DNA of 64,000 nt. It comes from Delphinapterus leucas (taxonomy: Eukaryota; Chordata; Mammalia; Artiodactyla; Monodontidae). Shown piece after piece: positions 34,411-46,250 of the stretch. The translations under genes and the position numbers were made by a program. The notes under the pieces were generated by a model. The model was not told where the DNA came from and ran no database searches. It was given only the letters and a program-made list of their open reading frames with translations. Within the stretch, counting starts at the first letter, position 1, and each line of letters starts with the position of its first letter. The DNA lies in contig NW_022098021.1 in assembly GCF_002288925.2 (NCBI RefSeq), forward strand, positions 6,946,138 to 7,010,137. The letters are read 5' to 3'.

Positions 34411-34868
34411 TCAGTAGGTTCATTTGTACCATTTTTTTTAGATTCCATATATAAGCGATGTCATATGATATCTGTCTTTCTCTGTCTCACTTACTTCAAG
34501 CAGTAGGTCAAATGAACTTACTTACAAAGCAGAAATAGACTCACAGATGTAGAAGACAAATTTATGGGTACCAGGGAGGGAACGGAGGGAGGGATAAATT
34601 GGGAGGTTGGGATTGACATATATACACTAGTATGTATAAAATAGATAGATAAGATAGATAGATAGACAGATAGATAAGGACCTACTGTAGAGCACAGGGA
34701 ACTCTACGCCATACTCTGTAATGACCTATATGGGAAAAGAATCTAAAAAAGAGTAGGTACATGTATATGTATAACTGATTCGTTTTGCTGTACAGCAGAA
34801 ACTAATACAACATCGTAAATCAACTATACTCCAATAAAAGTTAATTTTTAAAAATAACTTAAAAAAAA
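34411..34868 (+). mobile_element. L1 3' end with 5' inversion (twin priming)
   Basis: Bases 34411 to about 34504 are L1 sequence in reverse ('atatctgtctttctctgtct'). Bases from about 34506 to 34868 are in the plus orientation, with 3' UTR and poly-A ('cagaaatagactcacagatg', 'aactatactccaataaaag'). TSDs aaaactcagg lie at 34401-34410 and 34869-34878. This layout is the known product of twin priming. Confidence 0.9.
34641..34677. repeat. (GATA)n-type microsatellite in the L1 3' UTR
   Basis: About 37 bases of imperfect 'gata' repeats at the place where other L1 copies have a single 'aaaatagataactaa'-type motif. Probably grown within this copy. Confidence 0.9.
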
Positions 34869-35373
34869 AAAACTCAGGCCAGGCATCACCTTGCTGAGAA
34901 AGCCTCTCTGATCCCTCAGCCCCCAGGCCCAGGTCCCAGGAAGCAGGGACCCTCCTTCTTTCAGGCCCTTCTAGCCAAGCCCCTCCCACTCGATAGTGTT
35001 ATTTGTGGGACTGAGTCTGCAGAGATCCCTGCTGGGAGGCCAGGGCAGTTAGGGACAAAGGGACAGGTTCTCCCACCATCGCAGGAAACAGTCCCAGGCC
35101 AAAGCCTGAGACAGCTACCCCAGCAGCAGGGCAGGCAGGCGGGAGCAGCTGCCACAGCCATGGCGGGCTGTGTGGTCCTGCTGGGCGTAGACCATCAAAG
35201 GCGGGCAGGGCTGGGCTTTGGTGCAAACAGAGAGAGCTGGCACCACTGTGGCTTCAGGCCTTCCCTGGGAATTTGTTTGCCCTCAATGTCGACATGCATC
35301 TTTGAAGCACTTCTTCCTTCCTGCCTCTGCTAGAGAAAGGAAACTAACTTGGAGCACAAGAATATATTGCCAA

Positions 35374-35491
35374 GTAGGGATTCTCTGGCCATCCAGTGAT
35401 TAGGCCTCTGCACTTCTTTCACTGCTGAGGGCGTGGGTTCAATGGGGAACTAAGATCCCGCAAGCTGTGTGGCGTGGCCAAATTAAAAAAT
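35374..35491 (+). mobile_element. CHR-family SINE, short old copy
   Basis: SINE with head 'gggattctctggccatccag' and 'gggcgtgggttcaatgggg'. Twelve-bp TSDs atatattgccaa lie at 35362-35373 and 35492-35503. The short form is like SINE B at 11466. Confidence 0.88.
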
Positions 35492-36039
35492 ATATATTGC
35501 CAAATCAATTAGGAATGCCAAATATATTGCATTCCTTCATTGCAAGGAATGCAAACCTCGTCGGGCTGTAGAGGCCACCTGGGGTTGACGCGAGCTCAAC
35601 CTGCCTCACTGAGGGATGGGAGCCCCGCCCGGTGACAACAGCCAGAGGCAGTAGAGAACACGCCCCCCACCCCCGATCAGGAGAGCTTTGGAGCTAAGAT
35701 CCTGAGTCAGTTGATCATAGGAGGATAAGAATCAGAGAAAATGGTACCAACTTTTTGTAGGCATTTGTTCCATGGCTGTTTTTCAAGAATCTGCTTCAGG
35801 AGTTAATACTAAGCTCAACTCTTTTAGGGGAGAGAACTCTTTCTGAAAATTACAGACAGAAGAGCATCTGGAATTCCCTCCCCCTCCCCTACACCTGGTT
35901 TTGATTTTAGCCTGCCCATCCAGGCTGGGCGGCCAGGCACCCTAGGCACGAAGCAAGAGCGGGGCTCCTAGAGTTACAGAAACAGTGTTTTACAGCCGGC
36001 TTAGCTTTTGAAGATTAACTTAGAAAAATAGTAAATGCA

Positions 36040-36270
36040 TAGCACTTAATATGTGCTGGGCCCTGTTCTAAAGTCTTCATGTGAATTATTTATTTAATCT
36101 TCCCAACAACCTTCTCGGGTAGCTACCATTATGATCTCCGTTTAACAGATAAGGAACCTGGGGCTGAAAAGTGCCAGCGACTTGCCCCAGGTCTCCCAGC
36201 TAGAGGGAGAGACAGCTGGGGTGAAGAGCCAGGCAGCGGCCGGCCTCCAGAGCGCCCACTTTTAACCACC
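36040..36270 (-). mobile_element. MIR SINE
   Basis: Reverse MIR, near full length: 'atgtgctgggccctgttcta', 'cgtttaacagataaggaacc' and 'acttgccccaggtctccc'. Confidence 0.85.
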
Positions 36271-37859
36271 ACACCGTCCCACCTTCAGCATGAAAGCCAG
36301 GGTGAGGTGTGCAGGACACAGAGGATGGTCGCCCCATCACGGTGGGGTGACGGAAAGGCTAAATTGGATTTGGGGGTGACTCTTCCAGGGCGAGGATGGA
36401 CGAGGGAAAGGAATGAGAAGCTGGGGCGCCCGTGGGGCTTTGGTCAAAGATGCGATCGCGTGGGATGACTAAGGGCAGCCAGGGGGCCAGTGTGGATGCG
36501 TCGGCGGGACTGTCAAGGGTCAGAACTAGAGAGACCCAGAAGACAAGTGAAAGCCAAGATGGAGGATAAAGTGGAGGATAAGAGCGGGAGCCACCGAGGG
36601 CCGAAACCAACACGGACAAGGAACCAAGAGGTGGGAACGCATGTGCAGAGGCAGTGACGGCCCAGCTGGAGCCTCCTGGTGTGTCCAAAGGTCAGCCACC
36701 TGAAGGCCACAGGGTCGGGCTGGGCACAAGGAGGAGGTCTGGGTCAGGGGTGTCATATGGTAAGATGACCACAGGTGTTTGAAGTCTGACCACCAGCGCT
36801 GAAAACTGCACCCTAGAGAGATGAACCAGGATGGACTCCTTGAGAGCAGGTGGTCAGGAAACACTTGGACTGGTCTCTGAATCCCACTGGGCGGGGAGGC
36901 CACGATTTCGGGCTTCTCCCTAAAAGGCCCCGGGGAAAATCTCCCTTCTGCGGCCACCGACTCACCTGCCGTGGCCTCACTCACTGAGGGTGCTGATGAC
37001 AGGGCAAACCTGCCACCATGTCACGTCCTATAAATTTTGGGCACTAAGCAAATGTTAAGCTATAAAACAGGAGTGTGGAAATCATTAGCAATGTACCAGT
37101 GATCTCCTAATGGCACTGTGGAGATTTCCCAAGGAAATAATCTCCTTTCCAAACACCAAGTACCGTAACGATACAACCAAGACGGGTTTCTATTCATTCC
37201 TGGCCAGCCTCTCTCAGATTTATGTTCCAGTCCTGAGATGGGACCTCTCGCTGCATTTCGGCGCATTACTTAATCGAATGGTATGCTGGTTGACCCCGGT
37301 GTGTCTTAAGGTTGCGGTTATTTATGGATATGGTTTCGCCTGTGAGGTCACTGTGAGGCCTGATCTGCATATGTCTGTCAGGAGAGCTGGGGCGCTATTT
37401 GCATAAGCAGCCCTAGATCTCTTGGGAGGGCCCACAAAGAGGACCGCGGCGCTGCCGAAGGGCAGATTCTGCGCGTTTAGGGACCAGCTACCCAAGGGAA
37501 GACTCTAGTCAAGCCCCAGAGGGGAGCACTTTGGGAAAGCGGGGTCCCCACCCCACCTCAGGTCTAAAGTGAGCCAGTGAACACGTGCTCTGCTACAGAG
37601 GCCATCTCAGTGGGTGTCGTGCATCATGGCACCACGAGCGGCTGCAGTCTCCCCAGTTCCTTCCAGGAAAAGGGGGTGTCCTTATGAGCCACACTGCACT
37701 GCAATGGACTTTCACTAAATTTTATGAAAACCGTTTCTTAAGCACCTCCTGGGGCAGGTGGGGCGACAGAGCAAGACCAGTAGGTGTGATTCCTGCCCTC
37801 GAAGTCTCTTAACGGTCCTGTGAGGAAGAGAGACTTGTGCCATGGAAGCCAGAGCAGTG
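36271..37859. other. Unique intergenic sequence
   Basis: GC-rich to 37000, then mixed. No gene was recognised. Bases 37320-37410 hold two octamer-like motifs ('gatctgcatatg', 'atttgcataa'), which alone do not show regulatory function. Confidence 0.4.
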
Positions 37860-40010
37860 GTTACCTTATTGCTTTATGTCTTCCTGGTGGCCCGAGCCTT
37901 CTGTCATATGTAATGCCCCTCTTTGTCTCCAGTAATTTTCTTGGCTGTGAAGTCTACTTTACCAAATGTCAATATAGCCACTCCTGCTTTTTATTATGAT
38001 TATTATCTGCATGGTATATCTTTTTCTATTCTTTTGTTTTCAACCTACCCATGTTGTTGTATTTGGAGTTTCTTGTAAACAACATACGTTGGATTTTTTT
38101 ATCCATTCAATGTCTGTCTTTTAATTGGTGTACTTAGACCATTCACATTTAAGGTAATTGTTGATGTTTCAGGGCTTAAATCTGCCACTTTATTATTTGT
38201 TTTCTGTTTGTTTCTTCTAATTCCACCACTTCTCTTTTCTTACCTTCCTCTGGTTACTTGAGCATTTTTTAGGGTTCCGTCTTGATATATTTATAACGTC
38301 TTTGAGTATTTTGTTTGGCATCGTTTTCTCAATAGTTGCTGTAGACATTACAATATACATATATAATTTATCACAGTCTACTGGTACCAGTGGTGCTGAT
38401 GCCACTCTGAGTGAAGTATAGAAACCTTATTAGTCCTCTTACCCTCCCCATTTTTAAAAGTGCGTTTTCTTAAGCATTTCCTCCTCCACATATATTGAAT
38501 ACTAGTCAAATGATGTTATAATTGCTTCAACCGTCAAATATGTTTTAAGAAACTCATGAGAAGTAGGATAGTCTACTTACCCCTATTCTTACCCATTCTG
38601 AGGTTCTTGTTAAAGCTCCGAGGCTTCTTCTGTTATGTCCTTTAGGTCTAGAGAACTTTCTAAAAGGATAGGTTTACTAGCAACAAAATCGCCTTGTTTT
38701 TCTTTGTCTGAGAACGTCTTTATTTCCCCTTTATTCCTGAAAGATATTTTCAATAGATACAGAATTTGTGGTTGACAGTTCTTTGCTTTCAATACCTGAA
38801 AGATGTTGTGCCACTTCCTTCTGGCCACCATGTTTTCAGGTGAGAACTCTGCTGTCATTTGATTATTGTCTCCATACAAGTAAAGCCTTGTTTCTCTCTG
38901 GCTGCTGTCAAGAATTTTCTTTTTTTGGTCTTTAGCTTTTAAACGTTTATTACACGTCTTGCCATGGGTTTCACACCATTCGGGTTCATCCCACTTGGGT
39001 TTCACTCGGCATCTTGAATCAATAGATTCTTGGCTCAACCCCACTGGTAACCCTCCCCGCAAAAGTAGGGCACCTACTCCCACTGCCCCTTGTCTCCCAG
39101 GATCAATGTGGGCTCAGCTTCCCTCCAGGGTCCCACCGACACCTGGCAGTGGGGAGGTGAAGGGCTGACTCATGCTGTTTTGCTCCTGCAGGGGTGGGGC
39201 AGAAGCTCAGCTCCTTGTTGGGCCCTGCTGACACAGGGAAGTGGAAGAGGTGAATCAGCCTGCCGTCTAGCCCCATTCTGCTTCCCACCTCATTCTGTCT
39301 CCGATACCAGAGACAGGAGTGTGAGGTTCAACTAGCTACTGGACTCCACTGCCACTACCCTGGCAGGGAAACTGGAGCTCTGCCTACTTCCACTGAGCAG
39401 GGCATAGAAGATGAAGTACCCACTTGGTCCCTAGACATCACCCAGCCAGAGGATTAGAGCATCACTGCTTCTACCAAGTCAGAGATGGAAGATTAGCCCT
39501 CTGCTTAGCTGTACTGAGCAGGGTAATCAGAGTGCTGCCGTCTGCTTCCACAGGGCAGCGGGGTCGTGGCAGAAGACCAGCTCCCTGCTTGGCCCTGCTG
39601 AAACTCGGGGGTGGAGGTGTAGTTCTTCCACTGGTGTTTGGCTAGAGCAAGGTGAGTATTGCCAAAAAGGGTTTCTGTTGTTAGGTCACCCCTTTCTAAG
39701 TCTTTGGGCCATGGGGAACAGGCTTTTCTTGAAGATATTTTCGGTCTGGGTGCACCTGTGGGCAATTCCAGGTTGGACGTTTATGTAGAATCCTGTCTGG
39801 AATATACTGGAGGCAATAAAGAAACCCCAGGGACCCACCACTGTGATGTTCCTCAAGTCCTGAGGACCCTGGGACGTCTGCTTTCTTCTTTCTGCCTTTC
39901 AAAGCCTTCTTATGCTTTTCTGTTGTGTTATGTCCACAGTCTTTTAGTTGTGAGAGGGAGATGCTGGGAGGAATGCAGCTACTTCATCTTGGCTGGAACC
40001 GAAGTCTGAC
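37860..40010 (-). mobile_element. Old L1M, minus strand, 5' end kept
   Basis: Reading leftward: the 5' UTR head is at about 40009 ('ccagccaagatgaagtagc' on the minus strand), the 5' UTR runs to about 39090, ORF1 follows, and then the ORF2 endonuclease region near 38200-37870 ('aagcaggagtggctatattg'). It ends within ORF2 with no 3' UTR. Strongly diverged from the other L1 copies. Confidence 0.8.
38610..39083 (-). pseudogene. L1 ORF1 remnant with a 157-codon open frame
   Basis: The C-terminal ORF1 signature is readable (RRKWHNIFQVLKAKNCQP, then NKGEIKTFSDKEKQGDF). The N-terminal part of the open frame runs through 5' UTR-like or badly decayed sequence. It is open by chance and shows no sign of a used gene. 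Confidence 0.75.
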
Positions 40011-41540
40011 CGTACCTGGCATATTTAGGAGAGATCAGATATGTTCCGAGAGACCTATAGTTCCCCTTGGGGTTACAGGCAATCTCAGAGTTCCCTCCTG
40101 ACCAAGTGGGGTGAGAAGTAGCTGAGAGAAAGAGCCAGTGAGCTTGCCAAAAGGTTACCATGACACGATAGGAAGTTTTTGTTGCTTTGAACATAATGCC
40201 TTTCCCACAAATTAACACTAAGTCATGATCCAGGAGCCCTGCACACTGAGCCAGTTTCAAAACATAAACTACAAACTTCATAGAGCACAGCTCGCTTTCC
40301 CATGTTGGTCGGACACATTTGGTTGTCGTCGGTCACTCAGCAGGCGGCCCGAGGCACTTAAAACACCACCATGAACACCACAAGTGAGTCGACGTTTCTA
40401 GAACCTAAATTCTAACATTTCTTAACTGTGGCTTTTTCAGCCTTGATCTTCACAGGTATTTTATGAAGCATAACATACACAAGGCACCATGGTTGCAACC
40501 AAGCACGACGGAGCAGCACGTGCGGTTAACTGATACGGGCTTTACTGGGAACTTGGTGTCAAGAAACTGAGTCAATAAGATGCCCACTGAAAAGGAGGAC
40601 TTTGATATGCTGCAAGAAATAGTGACTTTTGTCCTCAATTTCTGACATCTCTTTTAACATGACGTTTTTAAACATCTGTTTCTGAAGCGGAGCAGGAAAT
40701 CTCTAAGCAGCCATAACTCTTTGGTTGTGTCACATGGCAACTACAGGCTGTATTTTTTTTTAATCCAACCAGGAAATCTTTCTTCTTCCTTTTAAACTAG
40801 TTCAAAGCAGAGCATTTAACAGGCAGTTCTACGTAGGGAGAGTTTGAGAGGCCACTTTTACAAATGGTGTTATGAGATGAGTCATGGTAAAGGATGTGAT
40901 TCTGCTTTTGGAGGGTTTATGAATGGGGCTGGTTTATTAGCCAGCTGGGGGCCAGGGGGTGCCACCTGATATTCTGAGTCAGTCCCACAGCAAAGGAAGG
41001 CAAGTTGCAAGTGTACTTGTCAGGTACCTCGCTTCTGGGCACCTCTTTGAAGCAAGAGTAACTGTTCTGGCCCTTTGTTTGACTGAATGGCTTTCAGAAC
41101 TGTGTTTCCAATCTCTATGACTGAAGCTTATATGGCTTCAGTGGCTGTGGATTACACAGAGAGGGTGTGTGTGTGTGTGCGTGTGTGTGCCTGCACAGTA
41201 GGGGGAGGTCAAGGTGGGTTTTTTTTTTCTCGGTGAAATATATGAGGTGCCATATGGTGGAACAACCTGAGAATACCAGGTGTGCCTGCATCGGAATCTA
41301 ATGTGCTGTTACCATGGAGACCAGAGCTCCCTGGGCTATGCAGGGCCTCTACTTCCCCCATCGGAGGCGCTTACTTGTCTAACAGAAACAGGGGCTCTGA
41401 CATACAAAAGAAGTAAACCTTGAAGGCAAGCCTTTAGCAATTTCTAATTTGTTTTTCCTTGATTCTTTCTAAAGAGGTTTCTCCCTCTCTACTCATGGCT
41501 TATTTGAGCAAAGGCTTTGCTAGCAATAATCATAGCGGCA
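40011..41540. other. Unique intergenic sequence with a (GT)n run
   Basis: No gene was recognised. A short (GT)n microsatellite with interruptions lies at about 41164-41190. Confidence 0.45.
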
Positions 41541-41544
41541 TTTA

Positions 41545-41745
41545 TTAAGATGGTGCTTTGTGTTATACATACTCTATCTACCCTCTGGAGTGAGTGTTTT
41601 ATCTATATTTTTACAGAGGAGAAAACCAAGGCTTCAAGAAAATAGGATATTTTCCCAAGTCATAAATCTCCTAAACAGCTGTCCAAGTTGGAACTTGAAC
41701 CCAGATCCATCTGACTTCAGCCTGTGCACTTAACTCCCTGCCAAA
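41545..41745 (-). mobile_element. MIR SINE
   Basis: Reverse MIR: 'ttttacagaggagaaaacca', 'aacttgaacccagatccatc' and 'ctgtgcacttaact'. Confidence 0.8.
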
Positions 41746-41749
41746 GGGC

Positions 41750-42490
41750 GTTGAATTCATTACATCTGGAGTATGTCTTTTCAAAGGATCTCAAGCTTTT
41801 TAGTCCCATGAACTAAGAACTGAGAAGTAAAAGAAAAAGGATGTGAAGTTCCTGAAAGCTTTAGAATGGCCAAGTAATGACCTATTAACGGGACAAGCCA
41901 CAACCACATTGAGAACAAATGGCTAAGATTTACTGAGCATCTGTATGTGTCACTCATTCTTTCAGCGAATACATATTGAGACCTACTTTATGCCAAGCAT
42001 TGTTCTAAGTCCCGTGGATGCAATGGTGAACAAAACTAACGAATCAGACAGAAATCCCTGCCTGTGGGGACTTCTTAGACTCCCCAGTTTGTGTCTGCGT
42101 CAGACACTTGGCCATGGGAACTCAGAAGTGGTAAAACGTGGTCCTTACCCTGGAGTTCATGATTAAGAAGCCAAGACAGACACACAGATAACCTAACTGT
42201 AATGCACTGAGATTAAGTGCTAGACTCCAGAGGGGTATGAAGTTCTGGGAATGGTGGCTACTGGGTGGGCATGGGGGCTTCCAAGGTTCTTCTTGCTAGC
42301 TTTAGATGGCTAGAGCCCTCAAGAGATCCCAGATCCACTGACCTGCCTGGAGGTCCTCTGGGACCCTCATGGCCAACTCTTGAGAAACAGGAACCCCTCA
42401 GGTGGCACATTCTCATGCAGGCCTTTGTCCTGTAGTGACTATCCTACCAGGCCTCCCTCACCTGTGTATCAGGCAATTGAGAAGTATAGT
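41750..42490. other. Unique intergenic sequence
   Basis: No gene was recognised. A stretch at 41950-42190 ('tatgccaagcattgttctaa', 'cctgtggggacttctta') resembles the tail of common old LINE/SINE relics but is too decayed to assign. Confidence 0.4.
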
Positions 42491-42702
42491 TTTTTTTTTT
42501 TTTTTTTTTTTTTTTACCGGGGCCTCTCACTGCTGTGGCCTCTCCCGTTGCGGAGCACAGGCTCCGGACGCGCAGGCTCAGCGGCCACGGCTCACGGGCC
42601 CAGCCGCTCCGCGGCACGTGGGATCTTCCCGGACCGGGGCACGAACCCGTGTCCCCTGCATCGGCAGGCGGACTCTCAACCACTGCGCCACCAGGGAAGC
42701 CC
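42491..42702 (-). mobile_element. CHR SINE, short type
   Basis: Antisense SINE with a T(25) run at 42491-42515, 'cctctcccgttgcggagc', and the head 'gcgccaccagggaagccc'. CpG sites are well kept, so it is relatively young. No convincing TSD was seen. Confidence 0.9.
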
Positions 42703-42829
42703 GTGTATAGGATTTTACATCTGTTCCTAACTCACTGCATTTCTTTACATTTCATTTTGCTCATTCTAGCTCTTCCTTCCACCTGAGCTCTTTTTAAACA
42801 TTGTTTCAATAACCTTAAATATAATCTGT

Positions 42830-43095
42830 TCTTCCCAGCTTTGGGTCATCTAGAAATTTGATATCTTCACCTTCTATTAAAACACTTGGAGAACATGGTC
42901 AAGGACAGGCCTAGAGAAAGGTATTAAAGCCTTCTTTCCAGGCCAGCAGAAATCCACCAAATAATACCCTTTGGTGTAGTCGTTTGACCAGCCAAGTACC
43001 CACGTAACTATCGCTGAGGTTACATCTCTCTACAGTGGCCATAAGGACATCATTGGAGATGTTATCACATGCCTTGGCAAAGTTCCTCCTTCCAT
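42830..43095 (-). mobile_element. CR1/L3 LINE reverse-transcriptase relic
   Basis: Read on the minus strand, the frame includes KACDNISNDVLMATVERCNL and then GTWLVKRLHQRVLFGG. This follows the CR1/L3 reverse-transcriptase pattern, in which 'KAFD.VSH..L' is followed by a 'W...WL..R.Q.V' block. The frame is still open over about 60 codons, but the catalytic motifs are not present. Very old LINE. Confidence 0.6.
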
Positions 43096-43101
43096 CCCCA
43101 C

Positions 43102-43108
43102 AGACACA

Positions 43109-43143
<35 letters not shown>
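43102..43143. repeat. (CA)n microsatellite
   Basis: About 40 bases of CA repeats, slightly impure at the left end, directly next to the CR1/L3 relic. Confidence 0.97.
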
Positions 43144-43144
<1 letters not shown>

Positions 43145-43145
<1 letters not shown>

Positions 43146-45620
43146 CTATCTTGGTAGACGGTTGAGGAGATTGCAGTTGCTTTAAAATTCAAAATGTAAG
43201 ATGAGAATACCGAATTATCTGGCTCTAGCCATGACAGTAAACTCAGGCCTGTCGTTTACACGTGGGTTTTGCTGAAATGGTGCCAGACTGTCAAACACAA
43301 ATGAAAAGTTACCAAACAATTGTCCCACTTTGTTTTATTAATTTTTGAGTAGACAAGAAGTATCGGAGCCGCACGTAAATGGAGTTCATTGTTAGCATTA
43401 TATAAAACAACAAAGTAAATCTAATATATTTTAATGAAATGCACGGCCATGATTGTGCTGTATGGTAATTAAATAGAATTATAAGACATTAACAGCAATT
43501 GAAATAACTTTCTCACACAGTAGAAAATCCTGGGGGTGAGAACTGGGTAAAAAAAGATCCTTAAAAAAAAAGGAAAAGATATGGGTAGGGGGAGGAAATT
43601 AGGGCCATCTAATAAGATCAGGGTTAGGGGTGGGTTTTGCCCTTATTTAAGCCAAGCAATTCCAAAGACTGTGGAGTTTCCAATCCCTGCCCCTGACTAA
43701 ATTTACCAGCTGGGAATTTGGGCAGGGAGAATAGAGTCTAAGAATATTTGTTCAGCTCTTCTAAGAGAAAAGAAACTGAAGAGTTCTAAAAATCAAAAAT
43801 CAACTAGAGCTGATTCTAGGAGTAGTGTTAAGATGCTAAAAGGTGAAAGGCAGTGCCTTCCCTCTATTACAGCAACAAGAGGAAAGCGGGCCTTCCTGTT
43901 CAAGAACCTGGTGAGTCAGTTCAAATTATCTAGGAACCCATTAAAAATTCAGGCACCTAGATCACTCCTAGATTACTCAAGGAAGGGGGTTGAGGCGTGT
44001 GTATTTTTAAAAGTTCCCTAAGTGGTCCTGACAATTACCCAAGTTGATTATCTAGAACCTTTATGCAGATAAATTCTGCACCTAAGGGTAATTAGAAATC
44101 ACAGCCAAAGAGAGAAGAAAGATTGGGGAAAGCAAGCTGAAGAAGTAGAAAACCCCAAGGACTACAATGCCAATGTGTGTAAGAAAATTTAACCAGGTTG
44201 CTTTCCTAACGCCTACCACCACTCAGGGGAAAGGTACTCTGACGGAGACGGTCAAGAGGGAGCTCGTCGTGATGCAGCATCGAGCAGGCCGTGTGGGATG
44301 TTAAAACATGAGGCTTGAGAAAACCGAAGTGAGGGAACTGAGCAGTTGATTTGCGGAGAGATGTTTCAGGAGGCGAGAGGAAGTGATAAAACAGAAAGAG
44401 GCCTTTTCAAAATTTAGTCAGACTGATCTTGCTTCTAGTCTGCAGAAGCCAAAGCAATTTTCAGTTAACTCCTTCCTCCCCTTTTCCCTTTCACTGCCAC
44501 AGGCTAAGGGTGGAAACTCTGTGTCCAGGGAGGGGCGCTCTTTCTAGCCTAGAGCACAGCCCATACGAGCCACTTAACCTCAACTACGCTGGCAGCTCTA
44601 CAAGAAATTCCGTACTTCTGTGACCTATTTCGTCTAACACACTCACAAATGCAAACAAATGTTTAAATTACGCTGGTCACAGATCTAAGAGGTTTTCGAA
44701 GGTGAAGTGTGATTGTCAACCAAGCTTTGTGCATCGGTAGCTGCTTGCCTGTGAGCTGCCCCGCAGAGAAAGGGACGGCACTGTACACTGAAGGCTTACT
44801 GGGGCACGTGGGCAGTCACCCCATTCGCTTTCCTTCTGAATCTTATTTGTGAGCCTCTCATGCAATAGGCACTGTGTCTCCCTGGTAACCAGCCCCCCCG
44901 CCCCACCAAAGTACAGGCAGCTCCTATTCTGCCTCTTTTTGTTGTGTCCCAATCACAGTCCTCTACACGAGGCTCTTCCAGTAACTTCCATCTACTTTAT
45001 CACTTTTTCGTTGGTCCCTGACCTCAGAACTTGAAATCTCTGAAGAGCAGAAGTGGGGTGCTAGGAGAGCCAGTGGCTAACTAAAGGTTATCCACATTTC
45101 CCACAGGCAGTGCTGGGTCTTGCTATTTTTTATCAGCTGAACCCCACAAGAACATTAGAAGCCCATGGAATCCCCAGCGAACAGCCCTCACACAGTTTAA
45201 CGTCTCCAGTATTGACAGTCATCCACCTACTGTTCCCCCTCAAAGGCTAAACATACTCCATACAGGTTTTATTTTAAATCAAATCAGCACAGGGTACAGA
45301 CTACTTATAAAATAGAGATGCAATCTGCCTTGGCAGGAACTGTGACTTACTATTGTACTAAACAACTCCTGGTACTCTGTTGATGCTACGTGGTAAATTT
45401 AAATAAGTTGCCTCTAATATGAATGTGGCTGGGAAAAAAAATGATAGAAAATTGCACCAGTTTTCATCCCAAGACCGACCACTCAGATTCTGTGTTATTT
45501 CTGTCTCCAGAAGGGGTATGATTTCAGCAATGGTAAAAGCATTTGCTTATCCGATTAGCAAAGCACTTCTTCCCTGAGATTTTCACAAGTTGATGTTATG
45601 AAGAGAGTACTGTTGTGAGG
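43145..45620. other. Unique, partly AT-rich sequence
   Basis: No gene was recognised. The part at 43320-43510 is AT-rich, free of repeats and dense in 'taatta'-like motifs, which is the look of a conserved non-coding element. This cannot be tested from one genome. Confidence 0.4.
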
Positions 45621-45624
45621 TCTT

Positions 45625-45710
45625 GCTGTGTGACCTTGGGCAAATCACCTCCCTAGGCCTCAGTTCCTCCACTAGAAAAATAAAGAGCATGAGATCTCTA
45701 AATGTCCATC
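45625..45710 (+). mobile_element. MIR SINE fragment
   Basis: Core 'gctgtgtgaccttgggcaaa' followed by 'cctcagttcctccactag'. Confidence 0.75.
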
Positions 45711-45869
45711 CAGCCCTACAGCTTTCTGGCCTTCTAATTCTAAAACTTCCAAAAATGAAAATTAAAAACAGAAAGCCAACTGAACAGCCTGGTCAGCCAG
45801 GATGACAAGTGGCTGTGAAGGGCAGTTACATGGGTGGGTACCACCTGTGCGGAGTGCATTCCTGTTCCC

Positions 45870-46250
45870 AGTTACTCACCCCCTCCCCGGAGGAGGATTA
45901 TACATCTCTAGCGTCTGCCACGTGACGCCTCTTGGAGAGAATATTTCCCAGTTCCACTGACAAAAGGTTTGGCCATATGACTTGTTTTGCCCAGTGGAAC
46001 GTAACAGACACGATGTATGCGACATCTCAAGAGGAGTTCGAAGAGCCTCTGAGGGCTTCTGAGACCTCCTGCTCTCCTCCCTGTGCCACGAGGACAGGGG
46101 CCACTGAAGGTTTTGGGGATCTCAAGGAGACACCGCGCAGGGAGCGGAATCAGAGTGAAAGCAGGGCTGCAGATGACATGAGGATAGGAAGCGTACTTTT
46201 GCTACTGCAGCCACTGAAACGTGGAGGTCATTTCACTCCCTCAGTCTCAC
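45870..46250 (+). mobile_element. Possible old LTR or other interspersed repeat
   Basis: Contains 'ggccatatgacttgttttgc', 'ccagtggaacgtaacagac' and 'cctccctgtgccacgaggac', an order I associate with an old mammalian LTR-type repeat whose name I cannot place. Treat the class as open. Confidence 0.35.

Larger units (their letters stand above)
34225..34985 (+). mobile_element. L2 LINE split by an L1
   Basis: L2 sequence at 34225-34410 ('gtgtttcctcaacctggaat') continues at 34879-34985 ('ccaggcatcaccttgctgag', 'agcctctctgatcc'). Removing the L1 and one TSD copy restores a normal L2 order. Confidence 0.75.

Noticed and set aside
42380..42786. Recurring arginine/serine-rich open frames, also seen near 10.9, 14.4 and 58.7 kb
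   Set aside because: All are translations of CHR SINE sequence; the similarity between them reflects the repeat.
43102..43143. CRISPR-like or other array structure from regular repeats
   Set aside because: This and the other regular runs (29383, 34641, 41164) are simple microsatellites with no spacers.
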